Source: CAZMVY01 sp964653435 (lineage in GTDB: Bacteria; Planctomycetota; Phycisphaerae; UBA1845; PWPN01). Taken from it: a DNA stretch of 57,649 nucleotides. Positions 1-9,200 of this stretch are shown piece by piece. The notes beneath the pieces were generated by a model. That model did no database searches. It saw nothing but the letters and a program-made list of their open reading frames with translations, and was not told the DNA's origin. The stretch lies in contig CAZZFA010000022.1 of the NCBI GenBank assembly GCA_964653435.1, positions 1-57,649 of the forward strand, given 5' to 3'. Numbering within the stretch: position 1 is the first letter of the stretch; each line of letters begins with the position of its first letter. The position numbers and the translations under genes were made by a program.

Positions 1-141
1 TCTCTGCGCCAACCCGCCGGATTCTTCGTCGCTGCGCTCCTCAGAATGACGGGTGACGCTACCGCCGCAGCGCGATCCGCAGCCCGTGAAGCGGCCAAAC
101 TCCAGATGCGCGCAAGACGCGCAAAAGCTGCGACGGAAGAC
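1..141 (-). repeat. Dispersed repeat, copy A (cut by window edge)
   Basis: First of four copies of one interspersed repeat. Read on the minus strand it starts with GTCTTCCGTCG at 141, directly after the TAA stop (144-142) of the DUF2225 gene. It continues through TTGCGCGTCTTGCGCGC and ATCGCGCTGCGGCGGTAGCG to the signature CGTCATTCTGAGGAGC and CGACGAAGAATC (about 20-50). The second half, present in the other copies, lies outside the window. An extra 20-base stretch sits between the TTGCGCGC and ATCGCGCTG blocks compared with the other copies. Confidence 0.85.
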
Positions 142-1188
142 TTACCCCCCGTCCCCCGACCCGCAATCCCCATCCGCCGACTTCGCCCACTCCCGCTGTT
201 CCCGCGCCCATCGTGCAAGCTCCGGCGGAAGCTTTCCGGACGCGAGCGCCTGATCGAACCAGCCGATCGCCTCCGCGTCGCGGCCGAGCCGGCGGCACAA
301 CTCGCCCGTCAGGTAGAGGGCCACCGGCCGGTTCGGCTCGGCGATCCGCTCCGAGAGAAGCGCCTGCTGAAAACGCGCCGCCGCCGCCCGCTGGTGCTCC
401 TGCTCCGCCGCGATGGAATCGGCCATCCTGCGGGCCGCCTGCCGAAGGGGTTCCTCCAGCAGCGGGTCGTCCTTCAGCGTCGCCAGCAGCGGGCCCGCCT
501 GGCGGTTCTCGCCCTGTTTGCGGAGGAGCATCGCCACGAAGAACCGCACGAAGGGCTCCTGATACCGGTTGAACTGTCCCTCGGCCAGGCCCGCCGCCGC
601 GCGGGTCACGATCTCCATCTCGTCGTCGGCCTGGTTCGCGCCGGCCCGGCGAGGCGGATGCCATCGTTGCGCCAGGGCGAGCACCCGCTCGAGCCGCGGC
701 GTCCTCGGCGCCACGCAGGCCGTATCCCGGACCACCCACGACGCCCGCAGGTGCAACCACGCGAGCGACTCGTCGCTTCGCTGACGCCACTCGTAGCAGC
801 GAATCGCCAGCGCGTACCGATCCCGCGCGTCGATCTCCTGCGGATCGCTCTCGGGCGTGAAGCCGGCGGGCCGCGGCAGCGCGCGATGCCGGAGGATTCT
901 CTCGACCACGAACGGCGACACCGGGCCGCCCGCGGTGAAGTCGGTCAGATAGCCGCTGTACAGGCACGACGGGCACGTGGAGATGCGGTAAAACTCCGGC
1001 TGCGGCCCGATCGCCCGGGCGAACAGGTCGCGATCGACCCCGCCCGCCGTGTTTTCCTCGACGACATCGAAGGCCTCGAACGTCCGTCCGCAGACCGGAC
1101 ATCTCACCCGCTGCCGCCCGATGCCCGCAAGCGGCAGCGGCGCCGGGGCGGCCGCCGAAAACGACATTGCGATGAACGCCGCAAACAC
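142..1188 (-). CDS. DUF2225 family protein
   Basis: Protein of about 348 residues. Near the N-terminus is CPVCGRTFEAFDV and some 50 residues later STCPSCLYSGY. This spaced pair of CPxC motifs is the hallmark of the DUF2225 family and probably binds zinc. The C-terminal half is helical and TPR-like (ALYLTGELCRRLGRDAEAIGWFDQAL). The biochemical role of the family is not established. I place the start at a GTG (1188) because a -10-like TACAAT lies six bases upstream and no Shine-Dalgarno sequence is visible. The alternative ATG is at 1167. The first residues (MFAAFIAMSFSAAAPA) are weakly signal-peptide-like. The open frame extends upstream to 1290, but that part is low-complexity Arg/Ala and lies upstream of the promoter-like element. 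The TAA stop abuts repeat copy A. Confidence 0.8.
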   Translation of the reverse strand: MFAAFIAMSFSAAAPAPLPLAGIGRQRVRCPVCGRTFEAFDVVEENTAGGVDRDLFARAIGPQPEFYRISTCPSCLYSGYLTDFTAGGPVSPFVVERILRHRALPRPAGFTPESDPQEIDARDRYALAIRCYEWRQRSDESLAWLHLRASWVVRDTACVAPRTPRLERVLALAQRWHPPRRAGANQADDEMEIVTRAAAGLAEGQFNRYQEPFVRFFVAMLLRKQGENRQAGPLLATLKDDPLLEEPLRQAARRMADSIAAEQEHQRAAAARFQQALLSERIAEPNRPVALYLTGELCRRLGRDAEAIGWFDQALASGKLPPELARWAREQREWAKSADGDCGSGDGG

Positions 1189-1200
1189 GCCCGCATTGTA
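1189..1200 (-). promoter_or_regulatory. -10-like TACAAT with possible leaderless start
   Basis: TACAAT (1200-1195 on the minus strand), preceded by GG, is separated by six bases (GCGGGC) from the GTG start of the DUF2225 gene. Transcription normally starts 6-8 bases after the -10, so the message would begin at or next to the start codon. No convincing -35 is visible. Confidence 0.35.
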
Positions 1201-1343
1201 CCGCGCCGCCGTCGCTCTGGCGCGCCGGCGGTTCCACGGCACCCACCGCGACGTCGCCCGCCGCGCAGCGCGGGCCGTCGCCGGTGCCACGCACGGCGTG
1301 CCTCACACGGAAAAACCCCGTTTACGCTGTGATGCGAATGCCG

Positions 1344-2249
1344 TCAACGGACCTGCGGACGGCGGACAAACCCGACGAGCGCAAGGCCCAGGAAGAGAAT
1401 CGTCACCGGCTCGGGCACCGAGAGAAGCCGCTGGGCCGCGGCCGGCTCCGCGGTCTTGAACTCCTTGAGGAAGGACTCCACCTCCGGGCTGCTCAAGGGC
1501 GCCTCGCCGAACAGCGAGGCCGTCATGGTCATTCCGATCAGCGACTCGATCTCGCTCTCCGTCAGAAGCTTGCCGGCGGCCACCTTCGAGCGGATGGCGT
1601 CCTCGACGGTGCTCTGGACGGCCTGTTTGGCGGCCCGGCCGCTGACCTTCGCGAAGGGATTGGGCTGGCCGGTCGCGGCGAACAGCGGCTCCGTAACGGC
1701 GGCAATCATGTCGACGAAGATGTTGCCCGTCACATTGATCGGACCGATGTCGAAATCGGTCGTGCCGCTGTCTTCCAGCGTGTAGCCCTCCGTGGAGTAC
1801 TTTCCGCGATTGGAGACGTTGATTTGCAGATCGTAGAAGCCCAGGCAGTTGATGGTGCCCGAGCTCCGGATGGACACCTGCCCCGTCGCGACGAGGTCCT
1901 GGATGCCGTCGTTGATGTTGAACGTGTACGCCAACGGCGCGGCCGGCGTCTGCCACGAGAAGTCGAGCGACGGCAGGATGCGCTGGGTATAGTGGAACTG
2001 CCGGGTGACCGCGCCGTTGAGCGTCAGGTCGGCCAGCCCGAAGTCAATCCGCTTGTTATTCCACGTGCTGTTGAGCGAGAGGTCCCAGCCGTCGCCGATA
2101 TAGTTCTTCTGCAGGCCGATCTGCGTGTCGAAAAGCGCAAGGCCCTGCGCAACCCTCCTCCACGGCGCGGCCTCGGCCGCCGAAGCGGCCGCCAGCACCA
2201 GAGCCGTCACGAGCCAACCCGTCTTTCGACCCCTGAGCGAAGCTCTCAT
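1344..2249 (-). CDS. PEP-CTERM sorting-domain protein
   Basis: 301-residue exported protein. The N-terminus is a signal peptide (MRASLRGRKTGW, a hydrophobic run, then AEAAP). The C-terminus is a textbook PEP-CTERM signal: SVPEPVTILFLGLALVGF followed by the basic tail VRRPQVR. That signal marks substrates of exosortase/archaeosortase-type processing. The middle is beta-rich with many Asn, Thr and Gly and no recognised enzymatic motif (SIRSSGTINCLGFYDLQINV). The start at 2249 follows GGGAGG with good spacing. The open frame runs on to 2282, but those extra codons precede the ribosome-binding site. No exosortase gene is in the window, so it must be encoded elsewhere. Confidence 0.85.
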   Translation of the reverse strand: MRASLRGRKTGWLVTALVLAAASAAEAAPWRRVAQGLALFDTQIGLQKNYIGDGWDLSLNSTWNNKRIDFGLADLTLNGAVTRQFHYTQRILPSLDFSWQTPAAPLAYTFNINDGIQDLVATGQVSIRSSGTINCLGFYDLQINVSNRGKYSTEGYTLEDSGTTDFDIGPINVTGNIFVDMIAAVTEPLFAATGQPNPFAKVSGRAAKQAVQSTVEDAIRSKVAAGKLLTESEIESLIGMTMTASLFGEAPLSSPEVESFLKEFKTAEPAAAQRLLSVPEPVTILFLGLALVGFVRRPQVR

Positions 2250-2434
2250 GATCGCCTCCCGATTCGCCGGCCCGCATGGCACGACCGGCGCGGATCACAC
2301 ACCCCGCCGCCCGGTATAGAGTTTCCCCGATCCCGGGCGCGAAATCAAGCCGCGCGCGCCTGGCCGGCAGCCTGCGCGCACGCCGCGGTATGCATTCATC
2401 GGCCCGAACACGGACGCCCGTTAAGCAAAACGGT

Positions 2435-3811
2435 TTATCGGACGCTCTGCGCGATCTCGCTCAACAACAGGGCCGCCGACCGGGCCCCGGCCTCCAGATC
2501 GGCCACATGGAAGAACTCGTTGGCGCTGTGAGCATTGCAGTCCGAGACGCAGAACCCGAGCATCAGGCTATCGGCCCCCAGTTCGCTCTTGAACAGCGGC
2601 AGAATCGGCAGCGTGCCGCCCTCGCGAATCAGACCGGGCGGCCGGCCGTAGCCCTCTTCCATCGCCTTCATCGCGGCCCGCACGCCCGGTGAATCGAGCG
2701 GGCAGACGTATGGGGACGCCTTGGAGAATGTCTGGATGCTCAACCGGACCGTCGGCGGACACGCCGCCCGCACCGCGCGATCGAAGGCATCCGAAATCTT
2801 CTCCGGATCCTGGTTGGGCACCAGGCGCATGCTCACCTTGGCGAACGCCTTTGACGGGATGATCGTCGAGGCCCCCTCGCCCACGTACCCGCTGCACAGG
2901 CCGTTGACATCGAGCGCCGGCCGTGCCCCGCGCCGCTCGATCGTCGTGTAGCCCGGCTCGCCGCACACGGCCGGACTGCCGGTCTGTTCGAGAAACGACG
3001 CCTCGTCGAACGGCGCCCGGTTCAGTGCGATCCGCTCTTGCGGGCTGAGTTCGCAGACATCCTCGTAGAATCCCGGGATGGCCACGCGGCACTGTTCGTC
3101 GTGCAGCGCGGCGAGAATCCGCGCCAACGCCTCGGCAGGATTCGCCACCGTGCCGCCGTACACACCGCTGTGCAGATCCTTGGCCGGACCGGTCACGTCG
3201 ATCTGCTTGTACACCAGTCCTCGCGTGCTGTATGTCAGCGCCGGTGTCTGCGCATCGAGCTTGGCCGTGTCGGACAGCGCAACGTAGTCGCAGGCGAGCC
3301 GCGCCCGGTTCGCACGGATCAGCCCCGCCAGATGCGACGAGCCGATCTCTTCCTCGCCTTCGATAAGATACTTCACCCGGATCGGCAGCGACCCGTTGGT
3401 CTTCGCCCATGCCTCGGCGGCCAGCAGGTGGGTGAACAACTGCCCCTTGTCATCGGCCGCACCGCGGGCGTAGATCGCACCGTCACGGACCACCGGCTCG
3501 AAGGGCGGCGAACGCCAGAGGCCCTCCTCGCCGGCCGGTTGCACGTCGTAATGACCGTAGATCAACAGCGTGACCGGCGAATCCGTCGGCCCCGCCTCGG
3601 CGAAAACGGCCGGATGGCCGCCCGTGGGCAACAGCTCCGCACGGGCCCCGGCGCGGGCGAACTGCCCGATGAGCCACTGCCCGCATGCCGTCATGTCCGC
3701 CGCGTGGGCCGCCTGGGCGGAAATGGTCGGAAAACGCAGGAAGGTCACAAGCCGCTCCAGGTGCTCGGAACGGTTCTGCTCCAGCCACGCCAGGACATCG
3801 TTGCTCGCCAT
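2435..3811 (-). CDS. M20 family dipeptidase / metallopeptidase
   Basis: 458-residue zinc hydrolase of the M20 (ArgE/DapE/carnosinase-like) family, probably cutting dipeptides or acylated amino acids in the cytoplasm. Visible metal and catalytic motifs in order: LIYGHYDVQP (His87, Asp89), YARGAADDKGQ (bridging Asp about 120), IEGEEEIGS (catalytic and metal Glu about 154-155), LSDTAKLD, and near the C-terminus NAHSANEFF with the last metal His. The dimerisation/lid domain sits between about residues 200 and 330. The start MASNDVLAWLEQ matches the normal family beginning. The longer open frame to 3901 would add an unlikely leader. It is divergent from the CAP lipoprotein gene. Confidence 0.92.
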   Translation of the reverse strand: MASNDVLAWLEQNRSEHLERLVTFLRFPTISAQAAHAADMTACGQWLIGQFARAGARAELLPTGGHPAVFAEAGPTDSPVTLLIYGHYDVQPAGEEGLWRSPPFEPVVRDGAIYARGAADDKGQLFTHLLAAEAWAKTNGSLPIRVKYLIEGEEEIGSSHLAGLIRANRARLACDYVALSDTAKLDAQTPALTYSTRGLVYKQIDVTGPAKDLHSGVYGGTVANPAEALARILAALHDEQCRVAIPGFYEDVCELSPQERIALNRAPFDEASFLEQTGSPAVCGEPGYTTIERRGARPALDVNGLCSGYVGEGASTIIPSKAFAKVSMRLVPNQDPEKISDAFDRAVRAACPPTVRLSIQTFSKASPYVCPLDSPGVRAAMKAMEEGYGRPPGLIREGGTLPILPLFKSELGADSLMLGFCVSDCNAHSANEFFHVADLEAGARSAALLLSEIAQSVR

Positions 3812-4089
3812 ACCGCCAATGATAAGGCCGATCGCCCCGCCGACCAAACCTCGAATCGGCGTCCTGATAACGCTGCACACAACCCCATCAACGGGTTGCA
3901 CTTACGACAGAACACGGCGAATCCGTGATTCCGGACTACAGTTCGGTTGTTCTCGGACCGATTCGTTACTAACATGCACGAAGGATCGCTGTCCTTTAGA
4001 GCAACGAGAGCGTAGTATTCTGCATAGGGTCTTCGGGCGAGGAACCGGTGAGCTCCAGCCGGGCTCGCGGCCGGCGCGGAGTCGTGTGA
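3812..4089. other. Divergent intergenic region
   Basis: 278 bases between the divergent M20 dipeptidase and CAP-domain genes. It must hold both promoters. On the plus strand TAGTAT (4013-4018) is a plausible -10, but I see no good -35. I see no RNA gene or repeat here. Confidence 0.4.
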
Positions 4090-4623
4090 ATGAGGAAGGT
4101 CACACAGGGCTACGGGCGGTGGCTTGGCCTGGCGGCCGTTCTCGTGCTGGCGGGCTGTCCGGCGGCGGACAACAGCGGCACGATCCGCCCCGTCTACAGC
4201 CAGAAGAGCGCCACGATACCGGAGAACGCCGACGCCGTCGCGGATCAGCTCATCGCGCTGGTCAACGCCGCCCGGACCGAGCACGGCCTCAAGCCCGTGC
4301 GCAAGAGCGCGGTCCTCATGAGACTCGCGGCGGATTACGCCGCGCGGATGATCGAGCGCGGCTTCTTCTCGCACATCGACCCCGAAACGGGCTACGGCCC
4401 GGGCCAACGGGCGCTGCAGGCGGGCTACCTGTTCCTCTCCGTCGGCGAGAATCTCGCCGCCAACCAGACGTCGCCTGAAACCGTAATGGACGACTGGATG
4501 TCCTCCAGCCAGGGCCACCGCGAGAATATTCTCTCGGCTCAATGGAACGAAGTCGGCGCGGCCGTCCGCACCGGCGGCGAACACGGCGTCTACTGGGTTC
4601 TTGAGTTCGGCAACACGCCGTGA
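4090..4623 (+). CDS. CAP-domain (SCP-like) lipoprotein
   Basis: 177-residue lipoprotein: basic start, hydrophobic segment and lipobox VLAGC with the lipidated Cys at 23. Residues about 50-177 form a CAP/SCP domain of the bacterial YkwD type. Characteristic pieces are LVNAARTEHGLKPV, FFSHIDPETG, VGENLA, MDDWMSSSQGHRENIL and WVLEFGNTP. The two His and the Glu of the CAP cavity are all present. Bacterial CAP proteins are extracellular; their biochemical role is mostly unknown. It is monocistronic in appearance, with asnA converging from the other side. Confidence 0.9.
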   Translation: MRKVTQGYGRWLGLAAVLVLAGCPAADNSGTIRPVYSQKSATIPENADAVADQLIALVNAARTEHGLKPVRKSAVLMRLAADYAARMIERGFFSHIDPETGYGPGQRALQAGYLFLSVGENLAANQTSPETVMDDWMSSSQGHRENILSAQWNEVGAAVRTGGEHGVYWVLEFGNTP

Positions 4624-4702
4624 ACGGCGGCGCGGCCGTTTTTCCCCGGCCACCTGTGCGGAAAGCGAAACGATGACGGCCTCCGCGCGAAGGCGGGCGC
4701 CG

Positions 4703-5725
4703 TCAGAGCAGTATCACGTTCCGCCGCTTGAGTTGCTCGCGAAGCTCCGCCGGCCAGATGCTGCACTGCACCTCGCCGACGTGTGACTTGCGCATGAAGA
4801 ACATGCACAACCGCGACTGGCCGATTCCCCCGCCGATCGTCTGCGGCAGTTCGCCCGCGAGCAGCCGCCGATGGAACAGCAGCTTCGCCCGCTCCTGCGT
4901 GTTCGTGAGGGCGAGCTGGCGCCGCAGCGATTCGGCGTCCACGCGGATGCCCATCGACGACAGCTCGAAGCCGCGCTCGAGCACCGGGTTCCACACGAAA
5001 ATGTCGCCGTTAAGACCCGGTCCGCGCGGGGTCGGCGTGGACCAGTCGTCGTAGTCGGGCGCGCGGCCGTCGTGCGGCCGGCCGTTCGCCAGCGCCGCGC
5101 CGATCCCGATGATGAACACCGCCTTTTTCTCCCGGCAGATTCGGTCCTCGCGCTGGCGGGGCGAGCAGTCCGGCCAGAGCTTCTCCAGCTCCAGGCTGTG
5201 CACGAACTCGATCTTCTCCGGCAGGATCGGCGTGATCGCCGGCTGCGTCTCGGCCACGCGAAGCTCCGTCAGCCGGATCACGCCGTAGATCCGCTCGACG
5301 ATCCAGCAGAGGAAATCGAGATTCCGCTCGTCCGGCGTCATCACCCGTTCCCAATCCCACTGATCCACGTAGATCGAGTGGGTCTCGTCGATGATCTCGT
5401 CCGGGCGGATGGCGTTCATGTCCGTATAGAGCCCCTCGCCGGGCGAGAAGCCGTAATCGGCCAGCGCCATCCGCTTCCACTTCGCCAGAGACTGGACGAT
5501 CTCGGCGCGCTGCCCGTTGAGCGCCTTGACGGCAAACGAGATCGGCATCTCCACGCCGTTGAGATTGTCATTGATTCCCGTGTCGGCCGGCACGAACAGC
5601 GGCGCGCTGACCCGCAGGAGGTTGAGCGCCTCGGCAAGGTTCGTCTGGAAGAACTCCTTGATGACGCGGATCATCCGCTCGGTCTGGCGAAGGTCGAACA
5701 GGGGCTTGTACTCGGTCGGCTTCAT
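4703..5725 (-). CDS. asnA: Aspartate--ammonia ligase (asparagine synthetase A)
   Basis: 340 residues, close to the family's usual length of about 330. It makes asparagine from aspartate, ammonia and ATP through a class II aminoacyl-tRNA-synthetase-like fold. Recognisable blocks are KEFFQTNLAEALNLLRVSAPLFV, INDNLNGVEMPISF, QSLAKWKRMAL, LYTDMNAIRPDE, HSIYVDQWDWE, and the end block GGGIGQSRLCMFFMRKSHVGEVQ with the conserved Arg. The start follows AAGGAGATCC. The gene upstream on the same strand is a small TPR protein; a GGTATGAT -10-like element between them suggests a separate promoter. Confidence 0.96.
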   Translation of the reverse strand: MKPTEYKPLFDLRQTERMIRVIKEFFQTNLAEALNLLRVSAPLFVPADTGINDNLNGVEMPISFAVKALNGQRAEIVQSLAKWKRMALADYGFSPGEGLYTDMNAIRPDEIIDETHSIYVDQWDWERVMTPDERNLDFLCWIVERIYGVIRLTELRVAETQPAITPILPEKIEFVHSLELEKLWPDCSPRQREDRICREKKAVFIIGIGAALANGRPHDGRAPDYDDWSTPTPRGPGLNGDIFVWNPVLERGFELSSMGIRVDAESLRRQLALTNTQERAKLLFHRRLLAGELPQTIGGGIGQSRLCMFFMRKSHVGEVQCSIWPAELREQLKRRNVILL

Positions 5726-5766
5726 TACGACGGATCTCCTTGATTCCGTTGATTCCTGACGGCAGG

Positions 5767-5772
5767 ATCATA
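5767..5772 (-). promoter_or_regulatory. -10-like TATGAT upstream of asnA
   Basis: TATGAT preceded by GG, about 42 bases upstream of the asnA start. It fits the GGTAnnAT pattern seen in front of several genes here. No clear -35. Confidence 0.35.
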
Positions 5773-5816
5773 CCGGGCCCCGGCGGCTGATACGACCCCC
5801 GGCCCCGCCGGCGGCC

Positions 5817-6131
5817 TCACGCGGGCGGTATGGCCTGAAGCAGATCGTTCATCTTGTCGCGCGCGTGACGATCGCCGGTCGCGTCGGCCGCCTGCAGGCC
5901 GCGGGAGAGGACCTCCCGCGCCTCGACATGACGGCCGAGGGCCAGGAGCGTCCTAGCCCACTGGAAATAGGCCGCGGCGTGCCTCGGGTCGAGCTGAACC
6001 ACGCGTTCGAACCCGCGTATCGCCTCCTCGGCGAGGCCGGCCTGGGCATACTGCATCGCCAGACCGAAGTTGAGAAACACGTCGTCCGGCTCCTCGGCAA
6101 GGAGCGCGCGGAGTTGATCGATCGTGGGCAT
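5817..6131 (-). CDS. Small TPR protein
   Basis: 104 residues, starting MPTIDQLRALLAEEPDDVF, almost entirely tetratricopeptide repeat: NFGLAMQYAQAGLAEEAIRGFERVVQLDP, then AAAYFQWARTLLALGRHVEAREVLSRGL. Such small TPR proteins usually act as protein-binding adaptors; the partner cannot be told from the sequence. No signal peptide, so cytoplasmic. A GAAGG lies about 12 bases before the ATG. The open frame runs on to 6314, but that part reads through a 14-bp hairpin and is not protein-like. Confidence 0.8.
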   Translation of the reverse strand: MPTIDQLRALLAEEPDDVFLNFGLAMQYAQAGLAEEAIRGFERVVQLDPRHAAAYFQWARTLLALGRHVEAREVLSRGLQAADATGDRHARDKMNDLLQAIPPA

Positions 6132-6154
6132 GGGCGCCTGCACCTTCTCATGAA

Positions 6155-6190
6155 GCGTCCCCCCGGGGCCGTCCGACCCCGGGGGGACGC
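6155..6190 (-). terminator. 14-bp perfect stem-loop after FG-GAP gene 1
   Basis: Arms GCGTCCCCCCGGGG (6155-6168) and CCCCGGGGGGACGC (6177-6190) are perfectly complementary around an eight-base loop. It lies 33 bases past the stop of the FG-GAP gene and 24 bases before the TPR gene. It has only a short T-poor tail, so it could be an intrinsic terminator variant, an mRNA end stabiliser or an attenuator for the TPR gene. Confidence 0.65.
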
Positions 6191-6222
6191 AGAAGAAACC
6201 CTGTTGAACCCGACGCGGCGGC

Positions 6223-9200
6223 TCACGGCCGATAGCCGAAGACCAAGTACGCCTCGCCGGCGTGGACCTTGATGCCCACCGTAGCCATCGGGGCGCCGAT
6301 GAGAATGTCGTCACGGCCGTCCTTGTTCACATCGCCGGCCCAGGAGATGTTCCGGGCCCGCATCCCCGTCGTGCCGATGCCCAGGCCTGTGGCCGGGTTG
6401 TACGCATCCACCTCGCCGCCACCGAGGCAGTCACCGGCATTCTTGCCGGTAAAGACCAGACCGCGGATCGACTTGCCCACCTCGCTCAGAGAGAGCCGAT
6501 CGCCCGGATTGATCCGGTTCGTCCAGGCACCCGTGAGCGAATCGCGTGTGGGCCCGAAGATCAGATAGACCTTTCCCGCAGCCGGCTTGCCGCCCGGATC
6601 GGCGTTCGGGGCGGAGATGAGGAGGTCCTTGCTGCGGTCGCCGTCGAAGTCGCCGGCATACGCGACGTTGTAGCCGGCCTGGTCGCCCGGCGTTTCCCCG
6701 TCGATGACGGCGCCGAGCTTCTGATCGAGCAGATCCTGGATACGGAACCCGCCGCCGGGGCTTTCCAGCGATGGGTTACCGAACAGGATGACCACCTGGC
6801 CGCGGCCCGGGATCGCGTCGCCGGGCTCGGTGTGCCGATAGTTGCCCATCACCACGTCGGGCAGGCGATCGCCGTTCAAATCGAGGACGTCGCCCTTGTC
6901 CTGGCCGGCGAGGCTGCGGCCGTCGTTGTTCGCGCCGGTGCCCACGACATCGCCGAAGCGGTCGCCGGGATACCCGCGAATGAACACGCCGTACAGACGC
7001 TGCGGCACGTTCGCGGCCAGCTCAAGGGTCTGCAGGTCGCGGTGGCCCTCCAGAGCCATCATACGGCGATAGATCAGGTAGACGGCACCGCTGTCGTCGC
7101 CGCCGCTGGCGGCGTTGAAGGCATTGGGCGCCCCGACGAGGATGTCGCCGTAGGTATCGCCGTCGAAGTCCACCGTGCCCTGCACGGTCTGCCCGACCGT
7201 CTCGTTCGCACGACCGCTGCCGTTATACAGCACAAGCGTGCTGCTCAGACTGGTATCCCTGTTGCCGCCCGAAGAGCCCCCTTCGAGGATCACGTACTGA
7301 TACGGCCGCGGACCGGGATCCCGATCATACGGGGCATACGCCTGGCCCCCCCCCGGGTTGATCCGGGCACGGGGCACGCCGTAGAGACGCTTGACGGTGG
7401 GCGTGATGTTCCGCATCTGCATGGCGAAAACCAGCCCTTCGCCATTCGATTGCGGCGAGCCGAAGATGATCATGTCGTCTACAAAACCGATCGACTGACC
7501 GAACCGATCCCCGTCGTTAAGGCCGATGATGCGCATGCCGTAGGGCGACAAAGACGAACCCACATAGAAGCCGCTGTTCATGTACTTGCCAACGAAGTCG
7601 CCGTCCGGAGTGAACTTGTCCGTCACATCCGGAATGCCAATGAAGGGCCCCGAGCCGGGCGCCATCTCGATATCGTCCGGCCCATAGAGCGGCGGGGCGG
7701 CCGGCTCCGGGCAGCGGCAGAGTCGCCCGCCGGAACCATTGAGATAGCTCCAGAGGCCGTTCTTCCACCATCCGAACGCACCCTCGTCCACGAGCGCATC
7801 GGTGAAACCGATGCCGTGGTCCATGCCGGACTCGGGGCAGCCTGTCGGTGTCGGCCCTGAGGGGTCGCACTCCGTGGTATTCGGGTCGTCGCAGTTGCTG
7901 GGTGCCCCGGCCGTGGGATCCTTCGACTTGCAGCCCCAACGGTTCTGTCCCGGCAGCATCGGGGTAACGCTTTCATCGCTGAAGTTCTGACCGACCTGCG
8001 TAAGCTCGATCGCGCGGTTGCCGCTGCTATCCCTGTATGTGGGGGAGAACTCGTTGCTCTGGCTGGAGAGGACGACCACGCCGCCACGGAGGAACTGGCC
8101 CTTTCGGTTCAGACTGCCGTACTTTCGAGAATTGACGGCCGGGAAGCTCACCGCCAGCTCCGGTGCCAGATCGTCGTCCTGGTCCGGGATCGCGCGGATG
8201 CCGGAGATGCCGCCGCGGTCGCCGCTGTTCGGGGGGTTGGAGCTCACCGAGCGGAGGCCGGCGAGGACCAGGCCGGGCACGGCACCGGGCAGAATGGATC
8301 CGGTGGCGTTGAGCTTGACACTCTGGCCCTCGAAGCCGACCAACCCGGCGCCGCCGAAGATCACATAGGCCTCGCCGACGCCCGCCCCGTCCGTTCCCCA
8401 GTTGTCCCAACCGGGTTTGCCGAACTGCGCTACGATGGCAAGGTCGCCATACCCGTCGCCGTCGACATCGGCGATGGGAGCCACGTTGCTGCCGGCGAAA
8501 TCGTTGAAGTTGTAGCCCTGGAAGGCAATCCCGCGCAGCGGACCGACGGCCGCACCGATCTCGCTGACGGATCGAATCGCCGTGTAACCCGGGGTAGTGC
8601 CGCCGCCGCCACCGCCGCCACCGCCGCCACCACCACCGCCGCCGCCCGTGCCGTCAGCAGCCCGGACAAAGATCTTGCCCGGGGCCCAGGCAGCCTTGCG
8701 TTCGGTGCTGCTCCGGCCGATCGAGGCACCGATGAAGTACGATACTCCGGTCGAGATCGTCTGCGGGATCGTCCAGGACAAGCTCGTCTGGGTGACGGGC
8801 AGGCCGCCGGCGATCAACGGCTCCTTGCCGGTGTAGAGCGGCAACGTGGTCGTAACATCCGTGGCCTCCACGTAGAACAGATCGATCGTCGCCGTACCCT
8901 TCGGATCGGTGCCGCGGAACTCGATCAGCACCTGTACGCCAACGGAGACCATCGTCACCCCGCCGGCAGGCTGCGTGACCCGGATGTCCAGATCGCTTGT
9001 ACCGCCGCCGGTCGAGGTGCCGCCGCCGGTCGAGCCGATCGTGACCCAACCGGGGGCATAGCGGGCGGTCCGACCGGCACTGGTGACGATCGAGGCCCCG
9101 ACGTAGTACGTGCCGTTGGCCACCCCGGCCGTGTTCCATACCTGCGACGTAGCGGACTTGCTCAGCCCCTGGGCAATGTAGACCACGCCGTTGGCGAAGT

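Noticed and set aside
46..1332. Plus-strand open frame of 428 codons
   Set aside because: Antisense to the DUF2225 gene, whose CPxC motifs are convincing. The plus translation is Arg-rich low complexity.
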